Assembly (NCBI GenBank): GCA_024278255.1
Contig: JAJRTP010000453.1
Location: forward strand, 1 to 14,214
Reading direction: 5' to 3'
Length of the DNA stretch: 14,214 nt
From: Chloroflexota bacterium
Lineage (GTDB): Bacteria; Chloroflexota; Anaerolineae; Promineifilales; Promineifilaceae
In this document: piece after piece, positions 1 through 6,759 of the stretch
How positions within the stretch are numbered: position 1 is the stretch's first letter
How the letters are laid out: each line of letters begins with the position of its first letter
Made by a program: the position numbers and the translations under genes
Notes under the pieces: generated by a model
The model's input: only the letters and a program-made list of their open reading frames with translations
Told to the model about the DNA's origin: nothing
The model's database searches: none

Positions 1-56
1 GAATTAACTTGGGGTTTGGGCGGTTAAAATATTTTGCCCGAACCCCAAGTTAATTC
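1..56. repeat. Long stem-loop (near-perfect inverted repeat) at the left edge
   Basis: Bases 1-21 and 36-56 are reverse complements with one exception, which still allows a G-U pair in RNA. They enclose a 14-nt AT-rich loop containing aaaatatttt. The element may continue left of the window. No T-run follows on either strand, so it is not a classic intrinsic terminator. It could be a dispersed palindromic repeat or the end of a small non-autonomous element. Nothing in bases 57-152 looks coding. Confidence 0.6.
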
Positions 57-152
57 GCCCAAAAGCCACATTTCAAGGTGTTCAGTCGAGTACAAAATTC
101 TGTTGTGCATGATTATGTCAATAGAATTGTCAAAAGTCCAAGATGTAGAGAA

Positions 153-186
153 CGCAGAGAAATTCTCTGGAGAGAATATCTCTGCG
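153..186 (-). terminator. Hairpin just downstream of the phosphorylase gene
   Basis: Bases 153-168 pair with 171-186 over 16 positions with a single A-A mismatch. The stem begins one base beyond the minus-strand stop codon at 188-190. Read on the minus strand it is followed by ttctcta, only a weak T-rich tail. Position makes it a plausible transcript end or 3' stabiliser for the aldo/keto reductase-phosphorylase unit. It could also be one copy of a dispersed repeat. Confidence 0.45.
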
Positions 187-187
187 G

Positions 188-936
188 TCAAAAAACCTCA
201 ATCTCTGCCACACTATTTAAGGCCACCTGAATAGCTTGCTCAACCCCAGCTTGCACCACATCCTGATGGGGATCAAACGCCTCCATCATGTCCGGTTCAG
301 TCGTCACCACGCCGTCTACAGCCAAAACGGCCGCCGTGGGAATCTGGCGCAGGCTGCCGACTAAAAATAGTGCGGCGCATTCCATTTCTACAGCCAGCAC
401 GTTCGCTTCAGCCATTTGCTGATGACTGGGAGCGGCAGCCGGGTTGACGCCGGTAAAAAAGCGTCGCGGGTGAGAACGATGCCGGTGTGGGGTGCATATT
501 CCAGAGCAACGGCCGTATCCCGCAAAGCCAGCGTCAACCCCATATCCGCCACAGCCGGATACCCGGTAGGAACAACTTCACGGCCGTATCCCGTGCGCTG
601 CACAGCGGCCGTAGCAATGACCAAATCGCCGGGCTGCACCTGAGGCTGCAAAGAGCCGCAACTGCCTATGCGAATGATGCGTTCCGCCCCGGCCTTGATC
701 AACTCCTCAAAAGCAATGGCCGCTCCCGGCGCGCCAACGCCGTGAGAACAGACTGTCAGCGTACGGCCGTGATACACCCCGCGATACGTCACATACTCCC
801 GCCACTCTGCCAAAAGCTGCGGCTTTTCCAGACAGGACGCCACCTGTCTCACTCGCTCCGGATCGCCGCAAACCAATACAGTGGGCGTGATACTGCCTAT
901 GGCTAATTTTGTGTGGGGAAGTAATTTAGTTGACAT
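188..936 (-). pseudogene. Uridine phosphorylase-like nucleoside phosphorylase, interrupted by a -1 frameshift
   Basis: This would catalyse reversible phosphorolysis of a nucleoside (uridine-type) to free base and ribose-1-phosphate in cytosolic nucleoside salvage. The first part (936 down to about 455) shows the family blocks in order: GDPERV (24-29), the phosphorylase signature beginning SHGVGAP (64-70), RIGSCGS (89-95) and TRDAF (156-160). That frame then runs into unrelated residues and stops at 388. The -1 frame (188-415) continues with the ribose-binding VEMECAAL motif and the natural C-terminus. Inserting one T in the T6 run on the minus strand restores DAFFTGVNPAAAPSHQQ and a protein of about 249 residues, the usual family length. 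The gene starts 9 bp after the aldo/keto reductase stop with no clear Shine-Dalgarno, so translation may be coupled. It may be a real pseudogene, a sequencing indel or programmed frameshifting. The family call is firm; exact base specificity is not. Confidence 0.85.
454..460 (-). other. T TTT TTA slippery heptamer at the phosphorylase frameshift
   Basis: On the minus strand the codons read GCT TTT TTA CCG. This places the heptamer T TTT TTA in the exact X XXY YYZ phase used for -1 ribosomal slippage. A -1 slip gives GCT TTT TTA ACC GGC GTC AAC, which rejoins the frame encoding the conserved C-terminal half. A single-base loss in a T7 run would look identical, and homopolymers are also where sequencing errors concentrate. 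Confidence 0.5.
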
Positions 937-945
937 AATTACTGA

Positions 946-1944
946 TTATTGAAACTCCATCGGCTCCGGCTTATTATCCAGAACTGCTTCGATTTTTTCC
1001 ATCACATCGTCGGTGAGTTGAGGCACAACTTCCAACGCCTGCATATTTTCTTCCACCTGGGAAACACGGGACGCGCCGGTGATGATTGTGCTGACGTTGG
1101 GATTTTTGATACACCAGGCCAGGGCCAGTTTGGGCAGCGTCGTCCCTAATTCTTCGGCAATGGGAACCAGTTCCCGCACTTTTTGCAGCCGGGCCTGCCA
1201 TTCTTCACTCTCGAACATTTCTCGCAGCCATTCGTACCCTGCCAGATTCATCCGCGTGTCTTCGGGGATACCGTCATTGTATTTGCCCGTGAGCAGACCG
1301 GAAGCCAGAGGCGACCAGATGGTTGTGCCCAGACCGATGGCGTCATAGAGACGGCCGTATTCCACTTCAAAGCGGTAGCGGTGGAACATATTGTACTGCG
1401 GCTGCTCCATCGTTGGCGGAATCAGGTTGTACTGCCGGGCCACGCCATACGCCTCCATCAACTGCTGCGCCGACCATTCGGACGTGCCCCAGTAGAACAC
1501 TTTTCCCTGGTGGATCAATTCCGTCATCGCCCGCACCACTTCCTCCACCGGTACTTCCGGGTCGGGGCGATGGCAAAAGTAAAGATCAAGGTAATCCACT
1601 TGCAGGCGCTCCATCGCCTGATGGCAGGCTTCATAAATATGCTTGCGGCTTAAACCTCGCTGTGTGGGCAAGGGATCGGTCACTGCGCCAAACATCACCT
1701 TGCTGGAGACAGTGTAACTGTCCCGCGTCCAGCCCAACTTTTGCAGCGCCTTGCCCATGATGACTTCTGACTGCCCGTGGGCGTAAACTTCGGCATTGTC
1801 AAAAAAGTTGACGCCGGCATCATAAGCCACTTTCATCATGGCTACAGCATCATCCACGTCGGCCTGATATTTAAATGTGACCCACGAACCAAAAGACAAA
1901 ACACTCACTTTCAGACCAGATTTTCCTAAACGACGATATTCCAT
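946..1944 (-). CDS. Aldo/keto reductase (voltage-gated K+ channel beta-subunit type)
   Basis: Cytosolic NADPH-dependent TIM-barrel oxidoreductase of 332 residues that reduces carbonyl compounds; the physiological substrate cannot be read from sequence. The start MEYRRLGKSGLKVSVLSFGSW is typical of the Kv-beta-like subgroup. The catalytic tetrad is visible as D49, Y54 (DNAEVYAHG), K82 (SSK) and H125 (FCHR). Other family marks are the QGKVFYWGTSEWS block, PQYNMFHR, the SPLASGLLTGKY loop and a C-terminal cofactor-binding IITGASRVSQVEEN. The start is supported by AGGAG on the minus strand, 7 nt before the ATG. It is the first gene of a two-gene minus-strand unit with the nucleoside phosphorylase 9 bp downstream; a shared role is not obvious. 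Confidence 0.93.
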   Translation of the reverse strand: MEYRRLGKSGLKVSVLSFGSWVTFKYQADVDDAVAMMKVAYDAGVNFFDNAEVYAHGQSEVIMGKALQKLGWTRDSYTVSSKVMFGAVTDPLPTQRGLSRKHIYEACHQAMERLQVDYLDLYFCHRPDPEVPVEEVVRAMTELIHQGKVFYWGTSEWSAQQLMEAYGVARQYNLIPPTMEQPQYNMFHRYRFEVEYGRLYDAIGLGTTIWSPLASGLLTGKYNDGIPEDTRMNLAGYEWLREMFESEEWQARLQKVRELVPIAEELGTTLPKLALAWCIKNPNVSTIITGASRVSQVEENMQALEVVPQLTDDVMEKIEAVLDNKPEPMEFQ

Positions 1945-1988
1945 TTTTCACTCCTTTGTGCTTGGTGACTATAAAATTCAGTTCCCAA

Positions 1989-2021
1989 AAATTGGTTCAT
2001 TCTCCAAGAATGAACCAATTT
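1989..2021 (-). terminator. Perfect 15-bp hairpin at the methyltransferase stop codon
   Basis: Bases 1989-2003 and 2007-2021 are perfect reverse complements around a 3-nt loop. Read on the minus strand the stem is followed by TTTTT (partly from the stem end) and then GGG, giving an AT-rich, terminator-like shape. The TAA stop of the methyltransferase (2020-2022) lies in the first arm. It probably ends the ABC exporter-methyltransferase transcript before the aldo/keto reductase gene, which begins 45 bp further on. Confidence 0.6.
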
Positions 2022-2793
2022 ACGTTACTACGTGGGAAACATTCAACTCAGTTTTATAAAGAATCTGCACACGGCCGTTTACCTCGTACCGTTCAAACAA
2101 AGCCCGCAGCGCCGCAGCCATGGGTTCATATTGGGGATGGTCAGGCCAGGGCATCATAGATGAAGAAGCCGACCGCCCCAATAATCCGGCAAAGTCCAGG
2201 CTTTGTCTGTTAGCAAAGGTACGTCGGGCGTGATCATCGCCTAAAATGTACTCCGGCGCACGTTCATGTCCACCTTTGCGGGGTGGATAACCGGTATTTT
2301 TCAGACTAAACGTGTCCAGCAGCGTCTCATATTCCTGCATAAACGGCGAGCCGTCCATATCCCGCGTGTTCCAGATGAAGATGATACGGCCGTTCCCCCT
2401 TAAAATCCGCTCAAATTCCTGCCGCGCCGGCCGGGCATCAAACCAATGCGCTGCCTGCCCCGCCGTCACAAAATCCACGCTGCTATCCGGCAGCGTCGTT
2501 GCTTCCGCCGCACCATTAACGCTGGTAAAGTTGGCATACCCGGCCAGAAAACGCTCTCCTGCTGCCCGCATCTCCGGGTTGGGTTCCACGCCAATCACCC
2601 GGTTGCCATTGTCCAGGAACAGCTTGCTCAACAACCCCGTCCCGGAACCAATGTCGGCGATAACGGCCGTATCTCCCAACCCAAATTCATCCCGCAGGCA
2701 GTCCAGCACGGCCGTCGGGTAAGACGGTCTATACTTAACATAATCGTCTACCCGAATCGAAAATCGTTTGGTGGGTTCTGAGGGCGTATCCAT
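2020..2793 (-). CDS. Class I SAM-dependent methyltransferase
   Basis: Cytosolic methyltransferase with a Rossmann-like fold (Methyltransf_11 type), 257 residues from the chosen start. Motif I, the SAM-binding glycine loop, is ADIGSGTG at 46-53. The acidic residue ending strand 2 is E70 in VIGVEPN. VDFVTAGQAAHWFD (106-119) fits motif IV and the following helix, and GRIIFIWNTRD fits a later core strand. The N-terminal FSIRVDDYVKYRPSYP is common in small-molecule methyltransferases of this group. ATG at 2793 is preferred over GTG at 2796 because GGAG then lies 7 nt upstream rather than 4. It follows the ABC exporter subunit after 20 bp, so it is probably the third gene of that operon. A link between methylation and export of the same compound is only a guess. 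The substrate is unknown. Confidence 0.87.
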   Translation of the reverse strand: MDTPSEPTKRFSIRVDDYVKYRPSYPTAVLDCLRDEFGLGDTAVIADIGSGTGLLSKLFLDNGNRVIGVEPNPEMRAAGERFLAGYANFTSVNGAAEATTLPDSSVDFVTAGQAAHWFDARPARQEFERILRGNGRIIFIWNTRDMDGSPFMQEYETLLDTFSLKNTGYPPRKGGHERAPEYILGDDHARRTFANRQSLDFAGLLGRSASSSMMPWPDHPQYEPMAAALRALFERYEVNGRVQILYKTELNVSHVVT

Positions 2794-2813
2794 CACAATG
2801 CTCCAATTTTACC

Positions 2814-4697
2814 TCAAATGCGCGTCCCCTGCGCCTTGCCATTATCTTCTGCCGCCCACTGCATGGTGTACAGGTTGTAGTAACGGCCTCTTTGCGCCAG
2901 GAGTTCTTCGTGCGTGCCTTGTTCCACGATACGGCCGTTATCCAGCACCACAATCTCATCCGCATTCACAATCGTACTCAGCCGGTGAGCAATAACAAAA
3001 CTGGTGCGCCCTTCCATCAACGTGTCCAGCGCCTGCTGAATCACCTTCTCCGTGGCCGTATCCACACTGCTCGTCGCCTCATCCAGGATGAGAATGCGCG
3101 GGTCGGCCAGCAAAGCGCGGGCAAAAGAGATAATCTGCCGCTGCCCTACGCTCAGGTTCACGCCGTCTTCGCCCACATCCGTATCATACCCGTCCGGCAT
3201 GTGGATAATGAACTCGTGCGCCCCAACCGCTTTGGCTGCTTCGACTACCTCTTCATCGGTGGCCTCGAGACGGCCGTACCGGATATTATCGCGCACCGTG
3301 CCCGCAAACAAAAACGGGTCTTGCAGCACAATACCCAACTGCGAGCGCAGCGAGGCCTTCGTCACCTGGCGGATGTCTGCGCCGTCAATCTCAATCGCCC
3401 CGCCCGTCACATCAAAAAAGCGAGCCAGCAAGCGGATAATGGTACTCTTGCCCGCGCCCGTTTCCCCTACCAGGGCGATCCGTTCCCCCGGTTCCGCGTG
3501 CAGCGTAATGCCGTGCAGCACCGGTTCCCCATCCTGATAAGCAAACGTCACATTCCTAAAATCCACCCGTCCCATAACCGGGGGCAAAGGCGGTGCATCC
3601 GGCGCGTCCACCAAATCCGGCTCCGTATCCAGCAAACCAAACACCCGTTCACTGGAGGCCATCGTCGCCTGAAACGTGTTGTACCGCTGCGCCAGTTCCC
3701 GAATCGGGTCAAAAAAGCGGCGGATATACAGAATGAAGGCCACCAGTACCCCCGTCGTCAAGGCATCCTGAAAAACCAGCCAGCCGCCCACCGCCACCAC
3801 CAGCGCCGTCGCCAGCGATCCCATAAAGTCTACACCGGGAAAGAACAGCGCCGTCAGCCGGGAAGCCCGCACATTGGCATCAAAATAGGAACGATTGAGG
3901 TCATAAAAGTGTTGGGCGTTTACCTCCTCGCGGGTAAAACTTTTGGTCACACGAATACCGGAGATAGATTCGTTGAGATAGCCATTGATCAGCGCCAGTC
4001 GCTGTCGCGTCGCCCGGTACACCTTACGCACCCGCACCTGCCAGTAGCGTGTTAACACAAACATCAACGGCAGGACAGAAAACGTCACCAGCGCCAGCTT
4101 CCAATCCAGAAGCAGCATGGCAATCACAATTCCCGTCAGCGTAAAGAAGGAGCGAAACAGGCCGGTAATACTCCAGGTGATGAAATCCTGCAAGACCCCC
4201 ACGTCGCTGATCAGGCGGCTCATCAGGCGCCCCACGCTGTAATTGTTGTGGAAGTTAAGCGACAGCGTGTGCAAATGGCGGAACAATTCGCTGCGATAAT
4301 CGGCTACGACTTTTGTGCCTACGTAGGCCATGATGGCAATACGCCAGCGGTTGGTAATCCACTCGACAATGGCCACCAGCAGGAAAAGCACCGTCCACAT
4401 ACGCACTGTCTGCAAAGAACCGGTGGCAATCCCTTCATCAATCGCCTTGCCCACAATGGCCGGCTGTACTACGGCCATCAGGGAACTGATAATCATAAAG
4501 AATATAGCCAGAACAAGCTGGGGCAGATACGGCCGCATGTAAGCCAGCAGCCGCCGCACCAATCGGGAATCATACGCCTTGCCCAGCAGTTCATCCTCAT
4601 CATTCAATAGGGCTTTTATCCGCGCTTCCCGCGCTTCCCGCCCCTCTTTTTCCCGCAAATATTCGTTTCTGGTCTGGGTGGCATTGTCACGAGACAT
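2814..4697 (-). CDS. ABC exporter half-transporter, subunit with canonical Walker B (permease plus ATPase)
   Basis: Type IV (MsbA/MdlB-like) half-transporter of 627 residues acting in the cytoplasmic membrane. A charged N-terminal tail (about 1-45, rich in Glu/Arg, with a 9-bp tandem repeat encoding REAREAR) precedes six predicted membrane helices (about 55-325) and the nucleotide-binding domain (about 375-610). Motifs: Walker A GETGAGKST 411-419, Q-loop Q459, signature LSVGQ 515-519, Walker B ILILDE 535-540 with catalytic E540, and H-loop H571. The signature departs from LSGGQ, while E540 and H571 are intact. It overlaps the upstream partner (4687-6474) by 11 bp, so equal synthesis of the two halves is likely. 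Substrate could be a drug, lipid or peptide; the sequence does not say. Confidence 0.95.
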   Translation of the reverse strand: MSRDNATQTRNEYLREKEGREAREARIKALLNDEDELLGKAYDSRLVRRLLAYMRPYLPQLVLAIFFMIISSLMAVVQPAIVGKAIDEGIATGSLQTVRMWTVLFLLVAIVEWITNRWRIAIMAYVGTKVVADYRSELFRHLHTLSLNFHNNYSVGRLMSRLISDVGVLQDFITWSITGLFRSFFTLTGIVIAMLLLDWKLALVTFSVLPLMFVLTRYWQVRVRKVYRATRQRLALINGYLNESISGIRVTKSFTREEVNAQHFYDLNRSYFDANVRASRLTALFFPGVDFMGSLATALVVAVGGWLVFQDALTTGVLVAFILYIRRFFDPIRELAQRYNTFQATMASSERVFGLLDTEPDLVDAPDAPPLPPVMGRVDFRNVTFAYQDGEPVLHGITLHAEPGERIALVGETGAGKSTIIRLLARFFDVTGGAIEIDGADIRQVTKASLRSQLGIVLQDPFLFAGTVRDNIRYGRLEATDEEVVEAAKAVGAHEFIIHMPDGYDTDVGEDGVNLSVGQRQIISFARALLADPRILILDEATSSVDTATEKVIQQALDTLMEGRTSFVIAHRLSTIVNADEIVVLDNGRIVEQGTHEELLAQRGRYYNLYTMQWAAEDNGKAQGTRI

Positions 4698-6474
4698 AGT
4701 TTTCTCTCGCCTCCATCTGCGCCTGTAACGCCGTAAATTCTTCCTGATCCTTCAACTGCAAATCATAAATCTGGCGGTAAAGGCCATCCTGACGCAGCAG
4801 GTCATCATGCGTCCCCCGCTCTGCGATCTCGCCTTTGTCCAGCACCAGGATACAGTCGGCACTTTTCAGAGTGAGGAGGCGCTGGGCAATGACGAAGGTC
4901 GTGCGCCCTTCCATCAAGGTTGCCAGCGCTTCCTGGATGAGATGCTCGGTTTCTGTGTCCACGCTGCTGGTGGAGTCGTCCAGGATAAGGATGCGCGGGT
5001 CGGTGAGTAGGGCGCGGGCGATAGCCACGCGCTGCTTCTGCCCGCCGCTCAAAGTGACGCCCCGCTCGCCCACGGCCGTATCATATCCATCCGGGAAGCC
5101 AACAATAAATTCATGGGCGTGGGCTGCTTTGGCCGCCGCCACAATTTCTTCATAGCTGGCGTTGGGACGGCCGTAAGCGATATTTTCGGCAATGGTCTGG
5201 CTGAACAGGAAGGGGGATTGCAGGACAATACCAATATGCTGCCGCAGCGACCTTATCTCTAATTCACGCACGTCGTAACCATCAATCAGGATACGGCCGT
5301 CACTCACATCATAAAACCGGGGAATCAGACTCGTCACCGTAGACTTGCCCGAACCGGTCGGCCCAATCAAGGCTATCGTCTCCCCCGGCGCGGCCTGGAA
5401 AGTAACGTCATGCAAAATCGGCCGTTCCGCATCATACGTAAAACCCACATGCTCAAACGTCACCGCTCCCTGCATCTCATCCAGCACAATGGCGCCCGAT
5501 TTCTCCTCAATTTCACTGGGTGTATCAATAATGTCAAACACCCGCTGGGCGCTGGCTCCGGCCGTCGCCGCCAGATTCACCAAAAAGCCCAGCCGCTGCA
5601 CCGGCCCGCTCAGCAGCAGCACATAAGAAATCATGGCAAACAACGACCCCACCGTAATCACCCCATCCAAAGCCAGCGGTGCGCCAAACCAGAGCAGCAG
5701 GAAAATGCTGAACGCAATCAAAAAGGTGAAAAACGGCCAGTTATTGGCCCACGTTTTGATGATGCGGTAACGGCGCCGGAACCATTCCTCATTGGCCTCG
5801 TCAAACTTCGCCAACTCATACGGCTCGCGGGCAAATGCCTTCACCACCCGGATGCCCGTCATGCTCTCTTGCATCGTCGCGGAAAGCACGGCCATCTGCT
5901 CCTGAATCCCCTTAAACATGGGCCGCACTTTGCCGCCAAACCGGATGGCGGCAATGACCAGCACAATGTTCGGCCCCAAAGCCACAAAAGCCAGACGCGG
6001 CTCTTCGTAAAACATGGCCGCCAACACGCCAGTCATCAACAGTGTCGTGGAAACCAGCCCCATCATGCCAATCCCCACAAACCGCTCTGTCTCCGTAATG
6101 TCGCTGGTGGCCCGGCTCATCAATTCGCCGGTATGGGTGCGGTCATGGAAGGCAAAAGGCAGCCACTGCACCCGCAGGTAAAAATTCTGGCGCAAATCAA
6201 AGGCCACGCTGTGGGTCAGCCATTCGCCAAAATACATCTCGTTGAAGCCCATTACGCCCCGCACCACAGCAATGAGCAAAATGACCCCGCCGGCGATGAA
6301 TAACCGGACCGCATTGCCGGAAGTCACTCCCTCATCAATGACCCGCTTGATAATTTGAGGCACTATCAAATTGAGCGCGACGGAGAGCAACATAGCCGTA
6401 TAAGCCACCAACACCTGCCGCCAATATGGTTTGAGATACCCCAACAACCGTCTGTAAACATCCGTTTTATTCAT
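4687..6474 (-). CDS. ABC exporter half-transporter, subunit with degenerate Walker B and H-loop
   Basis: MsbA/MdlA-like half-transporter of 595 residues and first gene of the exporter operon. Six predicted membrane helices span about 18-300, followed by an ATPase domain (about 335-570). Motifs: Walker A GPTGSGKST 371-379, Q419, intact LSGGQ 475-479, and Walker B ILILDD 495-500 with Asp500 where the catalytic Glu is expected. FVIAQR places Gln531 where the switch His is expected. These losses pair with the LSVGQ signature of the downstream subunit, the usual pattern in heterodimeric exporters such as TM287/288. The ATG at 6474 has an AAGGA-type site upstream, somewhat far (about 10 nt). The short Glu-rich C-terminal tail after 570 is not conserved in the family as far as can be seen. 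Confidence 0.95.
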   Translation of the reverse strand: MNKTDVYRRLLGYLKPYWRQVLVAYTAMLLSVALNLIVPQIIKRVIDEGVTSGNAVRLFIAGGVILLIAVVRGVMGFNEMYFGEWLTHSVAFDLRQNFYLRVQWLPFAFHDRTHTGELMSRATSDITETERFVGIGMMGLVSTTLLMTGVLAAMFYEEPRLAFVALGPNIVLVIAAIRFGGKVRPMFKGIQEQMAVLSATMQESMTGIRVVKAFAREPYELAKFDEANEEWFRRRYRIIKTWANNWPFFTFLIAFSIFLLLWFGAPLALDGVITVGSLFAMISYVLLLSGPVQRLGFLVNLAATAGASAQRVFDIIDTPSEIEEKSGAIVLDEMQGAVTFEHVGFTYDAERPILHDVTFQAAPGETIALIGPTGSGKSTVTSLIPRFYDVSDGRILIDGYDVRELEIRSLRQHIGIVLQSPFLFSQTIAENIAYGRPNASYEEIVAAAKAAHAHEFIVGFPDGYDTAVGERGVTLSGGQKQRVAIARALLTDPRILILDDSTSSVDTETEHLIQEALATLMEGRTTFVIAQRLLTLKSADCILVLDKGEIAERGTHDDLLRQDGLYRQIYDLQLKDQEEFTALQAQMEARENYVS

Positions 6475-6553
6475 AGACTACCCATCCTTCGTACAGCGGG
6501 TGCAAATTTTGTTTTACACCCTGGCATTAGACAAACATCTAACAGAACGCATT

Positions 6554-6582
6554 AGTTTATATGATAAACGCGCAAATGTCTA
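6554..6582 (-). promoter_or_regulatory. Candidate promoter for the ABC exporter operon
   Basis: On the minus strand TAGACA (6582-6577) is followed after 17 nt by TAAACT (6559-6554); an overlapping TATAAA (6561-6556) gives a 15-nt spacer. Either would start transcription about 75 nt before the ATG at 6474. Between them lies a small dyad, ttaga-N6-tctaa at 6527-6542, which could be an operator. Matches are moderate, so this is tentative. The rest of the 285-bp gap 6475-6759 shows no convincing gene. Confidence 0.3.
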
Positions 6583-6723
6583 CTTTATCAAGAAAGCTCC
6601 GTCAGATGCCCCCGGAATGCCACTTTTCACCCTACAATCTCTTCATACTTTCCCCATATTTTATGGGCCAAATCTGGCGCGCGTAAGAAATTTTTTAGTC
6701 CACAATATATTAAACCGTCGGTA

Positions 6724-6753
6724 TTTACAAGAATAGCGTTAGTATAGTATACT
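6724..6753 (+). promoter_or_regulatory. Sigma70-like promoter placing transcription start at the ATPase start codon
   Basis: TTTACA (6724-6729), an 18-bp spacer and TATACT (6748-6753) form a good match to a housekeeping promoter. The ATG of the ATPase gene begins at 6760, 7 nt after the -10 box, where the transcript should start. There is no Shine-Dalgarno between them, so a leaderless mRNA is predicted. The -10 box is half of the dyad agtata-g-tatact (6741-6753), which could bind a dimeric repressor. Confidence 0.55.
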
Positions 6754-6759
6754 TATTTT

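Noticed and set aside
34..234. Plus-strand open frame of 66 codons
   Set aside because: It crosses two hairpins and the end of the phosphorylase gene, has no ribosome site and no recognisable motif.
487..906. Plus-strand frame opposite the phosphorylase
   Set aside because: The minus strand carries the family motifs; this is a shadow.
2892..4055. 387-codon plus-strand open frame antisense to the ABC exporter subunit
   Set aside because: The opposite strand has all ABC transporter motifs. The antisense product is rich in Arg, His and Gln, as expected of a shadow frame.
4622..4639. Two tandem copies of gcgcttccc
   Set aside because: Simple 9-bp duplication in the charged N-terminal tail of the ABC subunit; it keeps frame and needs no special explanation.
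5410..6303. 297-codon plus-strand open frame antisense to the other ABC subunit
   Set aside because: Same reasoning: low-complexity His/Gln/Pro-rich translation opposite a conserved gene.
6500..6736. 78-codon plus-strand open frame in the exporter-ATPase gap
   Set aside because: No ribosome site, no motif, and it overlaps the candidate promoters of both flanking genes.
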